A DNA stretch of 64,000 nt. Source: Pseudomonas sp. LBUM920. Its GTDB lineage: Bacteria > Pseudomonadota > Gammaproteobacteria > Pseudomonadales > Pseudomonadaceae. The DNA is taken from assembly GCF_003852315.1 (NCBI RefSeq), contig NZ_CP027762.1, forward strand, positions 6,119,501 to 6,183,500, read 5' to 3'. Below, piece by piece: positions 59,678-64,000 of the stretch; position 1 is the stretch's first letter; the number at the start of each line of letters is the position of its first letter. The notes under the pieces are model-generated. The model did no database searches and was not told the origin of the DNA. It was given only the letters and a program-made list of their open reading frames with translations. Position numbers and translations under genes: made by a program.

Positions 59678-60118
59678 TTACTTGACGTTAACCGTGATGA
59701 CTTTCGAGGCTACAGTCGGGTTGAACTGCATGTGCAGTTTGTCGCCGGCTACCAGCTGCAAGGTGTGCTTGCCAGGGGTGAGGGTCAGCTCGGTTTCGGT
59801 CTGGGCCTTGCCGTAGTGAATCACGGTGTCGGTGGCCGGGATCGGCACGCTGGCGTCAGGCAGCTCTTTCTGGTCAATCAGCAGGTGGTGGTGGCCGGTG
59901 CCTGGGTCCTGGCTGGTGGCCGGGGCCAGTTTCAGGCCTTCCATGCCGAATTTAACGGTGAAGGTTTTATCGACAGTGGCGCCGTCTTTTGGCGACACGA
60001 TAAAGACTTTGGCGCCTTCAGGCGGCGCGCTGCGTGGGATACCGTCAGCAGCGGTAGCCAACATCGAAGCACCCAGCAGAACGCTGGCCAGGGTGGCACG
60101 GGACAAAAAGGCTTTCAT
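59678..60118 (-). CDS. DUF4399 domain exported protein
   Basis: A 146-residue protein with a signal peptide (MKAFLSRATLASVLLGASML, ending TAADG). The mature part is the DUF4399 domain with its characteristic GTGHHHLLIDQKELPD motif, a histidine cluster that could bind metal. From memory it corresponds to PA0315 next to serA. Function is unknown. The start at 60118 is chosen for the signal peptide; the open frame extends 61 codons further without family similarity. Confidence 0.85.
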   Translation of the reverse strand: MKAFLSRATLASVLLGASMLATAADGIPRSAPPEGAKVFIVSPKDGATVDKTFTVKFGMEGLKLAPATSQDPGTGHHHLLIDQKELPDASVPIPATDTVIHYGKAQTETELTLTPGKHTLQLVAGDKLHMQFNPTVASKVITVNVK

Positions 60119-60252
60119 TCGCTTCTCCAGTTTTTCTATGAAATCTGTAGGGTTATGACAACTTCGCGACAAATTGCTGTCCAAGGCACTCAACACCATA
60201 GCAAAGCGATGCTGAACGGCCCCTCGCGTAGACGAATTCATCAGGAGCGACC

Positions 60253-60747
60253 ATGCGCTTTTCGCCTGGCCTTGTACTTTTGCTGCCCCTTCTGAGCCCA
60301 TTGGCTCACGCCGAATTGATTGATGATGTGTTTGATCGTGGCGAACTGCGCATCGCCCTGGAGGCCAACACGCCGCCGTTCAACTTCAAGGACGGCGACA
60401 AGCTCACCGGCTTTGAAGTGGAACTGGGCGAGCAGCTGGCGAAGGAAATGGATGTACGCCCCTCATTCATCACCACCGATGACGCCGACATGCTGCCAGG
60501 CGTTGAAACCGGCAAGTACGACGTAGCCATCAACCATATCGCTATGACTGCCGAGCTGCAGGATCGTTTCGATTTCAGCGATCCCTACAAGGAAACACCT
60601 GAGCTGGCCATTCCATTCCAAAAGGGCAACCCGGCGTTCAAAAATAGCCTGGACAAGGCGCTGCAGCAGGTGAAGGCGGATGGTCGCTTGAAGGCGATGA
60701 CGCAGAAGTGGTTTGAAGGCGACACACCGGTCTTCAAGACACCCTAG
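60253..60747 (+). CDS. short amino-acid ABC transporter binding protein lacking most of lobe 2
   Basis: A 164-residue protein with a signal peptide (MRFSPGLVLLLPLLSPLAHA) and the first lobe of a family-3 solute-binding protein (GELRIALEANTPPFNFKDGD, GFEVELGEQLAKEM, DVAINHIAMTAELQDRFDFS). At about residue 117 it jumps from DPYKETPE directly to the C-terminal block LAIPFQKGNPAFKNSLDKAL ... MTQKWF. Full-length relatives have roughly 230-260 residues, so about 80-90 residues of the second lobe are missing, with the frame intact. It has a good GGAG site. Whether it still binds ligand is doubtful. No transporter genes adjoin it. Confidence 0.85.
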   Translation: MRFSPGLVLLLPLLSPLAHAELIDDVFDRGELRIALEANTPPFNFKDGDKLTGFEVELGEQLAKEMDVRPSFITTDDADMLPGVETGKYDVAINHIAMTAELQDRFDFSDPYKETPELAIPFQKGNPAFKNSLDKALQQVKADGRLKAMTQKWFEGDTPVFKTP

Positions 60748-60753
60748 ATCAAT

Positions 60754-60842
60754 AGTGGGAGCGGGCTTGGCCGCGAAGACGGAGTGTCAGTACCCGAAAC
60801 GGTGACCGACATACCGCCTTCGCGAGCAAGCCCGCTCCCACA
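60754..60842. repeat. REPIN between the short binding-protein gene and DUF523
   Basis: Arms AGTGGGAGCGGGCTTGGCCG and CGAGCAAGCCCGCTCCCACA, about 89 bp end to end; the left arm has two changes from its partner. Convergent junction. Confidence 0.88.
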
Positions 60843-60849
60843 TGTTGAT

Positions 60850-61344
60850 TCAGGTGAGGGTTGCGAGTTGGGCCAAGGCCGCAGCTGCCTCAGGCAACTC
60901 CAGCTCGCTGAACACCAACACCCCGTGGCGCTTGAGCAACGCCGCCGTCACGCCTTCGCCGCTGACCTTTACGCCAGTGAACGTGCCGTCATAGGTCAGC
61001 ACGTTGCCGCAGGACGGGCTATTGGCCTTGAGAACGGCGACACGGATAGTGTGGCGTTGCACCAGCGCCAGGGCTTGGCGGGCGCCATCGAGAAAGGCGG
61101 CGCTGAAGTCTTCACCTTCAGCGGTCAGCACCTGGGCACGGCCCTCCCACACATCGATGCCCTGCCCGCCCGGGATCTCGGCAGAGGGCCGGGGCGTCGG
61201 CAAACCGCCAGACACTTCCGGGCAGATCGCAACCACACGGCCTTCAGCCTGCCACGCCGCCAATTGATCGAACGGGCCGCTGGCGCCGCCGTCGTAGCGC
61301 ACTTTGTGCCCGAGCAGGCAGCGACTGATCAGAATCTTTTCCAT
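60850..61344 (-). CDS. DUF523 domain protein
   Basis: A 164-residue protein of the DUF523 family, marked by the N-terminal ILISRCLLGHKVRYDGG and the ICPEVSGGLPTPRPSAEI block, both with conserved cysteines, and a later LKANSPSCG motif. Three conserved Cys positions suggest metal or thiol chemistry, but no function is known. It starts two bases after the oxygenase gene stop, so the two are an operon. Confidence 0.85.
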   Translation of the reverse strand: MEKILISRCLLGHKVRYDGGASGPFDQLAAWQAEGRVVAICPEVSGGLPTPRPSAEIPGGQGIDVWEGRAQVLTAEGEDFSAAFLDGARQALALVQRHTIRVAVLKANSPSCGNVLTYDGTFTGVKVSGEGVTAALLKRHGVLVFSELELPEAAAALAQLATLT

Positions 61345-61346
61345 GT

Positions 61347-61979
61347 TTAAAACGGCTCGTTACCCCGCCGGCGAAACCAGCCGGTCAGGGACAGGCGTTC
61401 GCGCGTGGCGGGCAGGACTTCGTGGGGCACCTCCCCGGACAGGAACACCACCAGGCTACCGCCGGAGGGCACCACGTCGTATTCGACGCCGCCCTTGAGG
61501 TACATGCGCAACTGGCCGCCATGCTCGGGCAGCCAGGCGTCGTTCAAGTAGACCACCGCCGAGACCATGCGCCGGTCATCGTCGCGAAAACGGTCCAGAT
61601 GCTTGAGGTAAAACGCACCCGGCGGGTACATCGCAAAGTGGCTTTCGAAATCTTCCAGGCCCAGGAACAGCCCGCGGTTCATGGCCGACCGCAGGCTGTC
61701 CATTACGCCCATGTAGGTCTCGCAGACCGCTGCATCACCCTCTTCCAACCACTGAATATGATCACCGCGAATGCCCTCGCGAATCTCCTGAGCCGGCCCG
61801 CGTCCTACAGCTGCGGGTGCCAATTCCCCCTCAGCCGCACGTTTACGGCACTCAGCCGCCAGTTCCAGGGTCAGAGCCTGGGGCAGGAAGCCGTTCTGCT
61901 GCGACCAGCCTTTTTCGGCCAGGTCGTCGACAATGCGTTGCAGCAGGGGATGATCGAGGGGTATTTGCATGGCGCGCAT
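61347..61979 (-). CDS. 2-oxoglutarate/Fe(II)-dependent oxygenase
   Basis: About 210 residues with the prolyl-4-hydroxylase-type fold: the iron HxD in LKHLDRFRDDDRRM, the distal histidine in VPHEVLPATRERLSLTGWF, and the oxoglutarate-binding arginine in RLSLTGWFRR. P. aeruginosa has a related elongation-factor hydroxylase, but residues here cannot fix the substrate. Start candidates are ATG 61979 (MRAMQIPLDHP, used) and ATG 61970. Operon with the DUF523 gene. Confidence 0.82.
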   Translation of the reverse strand: MRAMQIPLDHPLLQRIVDDLAEKGWSQQNGFLPQALTLELAAECRKRAAEGELAPAAVGRGPAQEIREGIRGDHIQWLEEGDAAVCETYMGVMDSLRSAMNRGLFLGLEDFESHFAMYPPGAFYLKHLDRFRDDDRRMVSAVVYLNDAWLPEHGGQLRMYLKGGVEYDVVPSGGSLVVFLSGEVPHEVLPATRERLSLTGWFRRRGNEPF

Positions 61980-62110
61980 AGTATCCATACGCCTGTGAAT
62001 CCGACAGAGCCGCCGAGCGTCTGAATACACTTTAGTCAGGTGACCGATAGGATTTCTCGACAAATCCTACGCCCGACACGGACAATAGTGGCCGACTGAC
62101 AGGAGTCCAT

Positions 62111-62863
62111 ATGCGTCGTTTGTTTTTTTCCGTGCTGATGTTCTGCGTTTTGCCCGCTTGGGCAGACGGCCATGACCAGTTGTACAAGGTCGCCGGCTGG
62201 GCTGAACAGCGTGCGCATTTCAATGACGCTCTGAGTGCCGCTCAGCAACGCTACCGCAACAGCCTGCCGCCGGCGGTGTACCAGGCACTGGTGGACAACA
62301 GCAATAAACGCTTTGCCGCCCAGGCCGTGGACCAGCGTGCCGAGGCGCAATTGCGCAAAAACCTGGCGGACCCGAAGCCCGCCCTGGCGTTTTTCCAATC
62401 ACCATTGGGCCGCAAGATTGTCGCCGCCGAGTTGCTGGCCACGCGCCGCGACCAGTTGGCGAAAAACGCCCAAGGCCTGCCGCACATCGAGGCCGATGCC
62501 ACTCGCAGCCTGATCATCGGCCACCTGGCCCAGGCCCTGCCTGCCCGTGAAGCCGGTGCGGAAGTCAGCCTGGCGATTGCAGGTGTGGCCGCCGACAGCT
62601 TGAGCCAGATGATTCCGGGCCTGTTGGGCGGCGGTCAGGCTCAAGGCATGTTGAATGGTCAGCGTGAGCGGCTGATGCAGCAGATCGGCAACGACCTGAA
62701 CAACACGCTGCTGTATGTCTATCGAGATTTGTCTGATCCGGAGCTGGAGGAATTCGCCACGTTCGCGGAGTCGCCGGAGGGTCGGGCGTATTACAAGGCG
62801 GCGCTGGCAGCCATTCGCGCAGGACTTGCCGTCGGCCAGAGCACTTCCAGCCTGTCGCAGTAA
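62111..62863 (+). CDS. exported DUF2059-like protein
   Basis: A 250-residue protein with a signal peptide (MRRLFFSVLMFCVLPAWADG) followed by an all-helical domain. It has LADPKPALAFFQSPLGRKIV in the middle and SDPELEEFATFAESPEGRAY near the end, paired blocks of the DUF2059 type. Function unknown. Single gene, divergent from the oxygenase operon and convergent with the hydrolase across a REPIN. Confidence 0.78.
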   Translation: MRRLFFSVLMFCVLPAWADGHDQLYKVAGWAEQRAHFNDALSAAQQRYRNSLPPAVYQALVDNSNKRFAAQAVDQRAEAQLRKNLADPKPALAFFQSPLGRKIVAAELLATRRDQLAKNAQGLPHIEADATRSLIIGHLAQALPAREAGAEVSLAIAGVAADSLSQMIPGLLGGGQAQGMLNGQRERLMQQIGNDLNNTLLYVYRDLSDPELEEFATFAESPEGRAYYKAALAAIRAGLAVGQSTSSLSQ

Positions 62864-62867
62864 CCAA

Positions 62868-62957
62868 TGTGGGAGCGGGCTGGCTCGCGAATGCAGTGTG
62901 TCAGTTAGCAAATTAGTTGACTGACACTCCGCATTCGCGAGCAAGCCCGCTCCCACA
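62868..62957. repeat. REPIN between the DUF2059-like gene and the alpha/beta hydrolase
   Basis: Arms TGTGGGAGCGGGCTGGCTCG and CGAGCAAGCCCGCTCCCACA, 90 bp end to end. Convergent junction. Confidence 0.9.
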
Positions 62958-62968
62958 TTTGGATGGTG

Positions 62969-63910
62969 TTACTTCAGGTGGTCCGTCAAATAACGGAAGT
63001 ATTCCTCACGAATCTCCGCAATCTCATTCGCCAAATGATGCCTGCCACGCGGGATCATCAACACTTCAGGCTGATCAAACTTGCCCCGCAGCACTTGCAG
63101 GTTGTGCTGCCAGTCCACCGTCATGTCTTCCTCACCCTGCACAATCACCGGCCGCCGCGAACTGCGCGGTGCGGCTTCGATGCGCTTGATCCAGCGTGCC
63201 AGTGCGCCCACCCAGGCGGTCGGCAAGTGGCGCGGCTGCAGCGGGTCAGCTTCCAGGAACGGTTTGAACGCAGGGTCGTGGGTGTTCTCGCTGAACCGCC
63301 GCGCGATGCCTTTGACGAAGGGCCGCAGCAAGTAATAGCTGACTTGCGACCAACCCCACGCACGCGGACGCACCAAGGGTGACAGCAGGAAGGTCTTGCC
63401 CTGCGCCGGGCTGTCGGCGCCGTGATGGAGCACATGGTCCACCACCACTGCGCCGCCGGTGCTTTGCCCGAACAGATGCCAGGGCTGCGGCAGCTGCAGC
63501 GCCGTGGCCTGGGCAAACAGCGCCTGCACCACGTTCTGATACACGGCAAAATCATCGATGCTGGCGCGCGCGCCGCTGGACAGGCCATGGCCGGGCAGAT
63601 CGCAGGCAATCACCACACAGCCCTGGTCCAGCGCCCAGTCCACCACATGGCGGTACAGTCCCATATGGTCGTAGAAGCCGTGGAACATGAACATCGTCGC
63701 CACGGGCTGGGGTGGCCACCACACCTGCGCCACCACTTGGAAGCCATCCACATCGAAACGCCCCAGGCGGCTCGCCGCCGGTACCTTGCGCGCGGCCAGG
63801 TCCAGCCCGTAGAAACGCTGGTAGACCCGCGCCTCGGCGCTGAGCGGTTGCGCATCCACAAGTGGCCGCAAGCTTTCGCGCAGATGATCGGGGTCAAAGC
63901 TCACAGGCAT
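62969..63910 (-). CDS. alpha/beta hydrolase of the monoacylglycerol-lipase-like group
   Basis: A 313-residue hydrolase starting at ATG 63910 (MPVSFDPDHLRESLRP). It shows FMFHGFYDHMGLYRHVVDW around the oxyanion loop, the nucleophile elbow LFGQSTGGAVV (Ser near residue 140), the acid in IVQGEEDMTVDW, and histidine in RGRHHLANE near the C-terminus. This is the serine-aminopeptidase-S33/Hydrolase-4 type. Substrate unknown. A perfect dyad lies just upstream of its start, so it may be repressor-controlled. Confidence 0.88.
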   Translation of the reverse strand: MPVSFDPDHLRESLRPLVDAQPLSAEARVYQRFYGLDLAARKVPAASRLGRFDVDGFQVVAQVWWPPQPVATMFMFHGFYDHMGLYRHVVDWALDQGCVVIACDLPGHGLSSGARASIDDFAVYQNVVQALFAQATALQLPQPWHLFGQSTGGAVVVDHVLHHGADSPAQGKTFLLSPLVRPRAWGWSQVSYYLLRPFVKGIARRFSENTHDPAFKPFLEADPLQPRHLPTAWVGALARWIKRIEAAPRSSRRPVIVQGEEDMTVDWQHNLQVLRGKFDQPEVLMIPRGRHHLANEIAEIREEYFRYLTDHLK

Positions 63911-63933
63911 AAAGGGTTCCAGACTGACGGTGA

Positions 63934-63962
63934 AGATGAATATCGAGCGGTGATATTCATCT
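63934..63962. promoter_or_regulatory. perfect 11-bp inverted repeat in the divergent gap at the window edge
   Basis: AGATGAATATC-N7-GATATTCATCT, 29 bp in all, is centred between the hydrolase start (63910) and a plus-strand ATG at 63975. Size and symmetry fit an operator for a dimeric regulator. Confidence 0.6.
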
Positions 63963-63974
63963 GTCAGGACAAGC

Positions 63975-64000
63975 ATGGCAAGCTACGCGACCTTCGAGGA
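63975..64000 (+). CDS. start of a plus-strand gene cut by the window edge
   Basis: ATG at 63975 is preceded by CAGGACAAGC (AGGA six bases before) and followed by codons for MASYATFE. Only eight complete codons are visible, so the product cannot be named. Divergent from the hydrolase. Confidence 0.4.

Noticed and set aside
1..64000. tRNA, rRNA, insertion sequences, prophage or integrase genes.
   Set aside because: No cloverleaf-like tRNA, no rRNA segment, and no transposase, integrase or phage protein was recognised on either strand.

Overview
The window reads as a chromosomal segment of a fluorescent Pseudomonas (P. fluorescens group). The coding sequence is GC-rich. Gene order largely follows the P. 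aeruginosa PAO1 block from about PA0308 to PA0382 (serA, aaaA, rpiA, ilvA, rppH-ptsP, lgt-thyA, folA, ilvD, mutM, coaD, lao genes, rsmD, two M16 peptidases, ftsYEX-rpoH, mtgA, thiSG, trmB). The gaps are littered with the short palindromic REP/REPIN repeats typical of P. fluorescens. PAO1 synteny is from memory, not from a search. I saw no rRNA, tRNA, CRISPR array, prophage or insertion sequence.

Layout: 1-7.3 kb holds trmB, thiG, thiS, a DUF423 membrane protein, mtgA, and rpoH with the ftsY-ftsE-ftsX operon. 7.3-12.3 kb holds a two-gene M16 peptidase operon, rsmD and a YheT-like hydrolase. 12.4-17.9 kb holds sseA and the laoR / laoCBA long-chain alcohol oxidation locus. 18-25.9 kb holds coaD, a ferredoxin, mutM, an HDOD protein, an RlmI-like methyltransferase, an MFS pump and ilvD. 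25.9-26.5 kb is a tandem array of REP units with an exact 124-bp period. 26.5-32.6 kb holds phosphorylcholine phosphatase, the cystine carrier tcyP, folA and a DUF2868/DUF3482 membrane-GTPase pair. 32.6-39.3 kb is a phosphonate island: LysR regulator, 2-aminoethylphosphonate-type ABC importer, FAD oxidoreductase and PhnZ-like HD oxygenase. 39.3-42.2 kb is cadA/cadR. 42.3-51.6 kb holds thyA, lgt, an NRDE protein, ptsP, rppH, a HAD phosphatase, a DUF2269 protein, ilvA and rpiA. 51.9-64 kb holds the aaaA autotransporter, two tandem SdiA-regulated-domain propellers, FAH hydrolase plus D-2-hydroxyglutarate dehydrogenase opposite serA, and small genes ending at an alpha/beta hydrolase.

How genes work together: SerA and the divergent D-2-hydroxyglutarate dehydrogenase form a known metabolic couple for serine synthesis. 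The Lao genes take long-chain alcohols to acids under a TetR repressor, and a clean candidate operator sits in their promoter. CadR and CadA form a metal sensor/efflux pair with a textbook MerR-type promoter. The phosphonate island appears able to import and cleave an aminophosphonate without phnW, phnX or phnY in the window.

The most striking non-genic pattern is where the REPINs lie. Ten of 13 convergent gene junctions carry a REP pair or array, against one of 14 divergent junctions. Of the three convergent exceptions, two have no intergenic space and the third has an ordinary hairpin terminator. Best leads for something new: the phosphonate island, the DUF2868/DUF3482 pair, the REPIN arrangement including the 124-bp array, the slippage-prone His-Asp repeat in cadA, and an ABC binding protein that lacks most of its second lobe.
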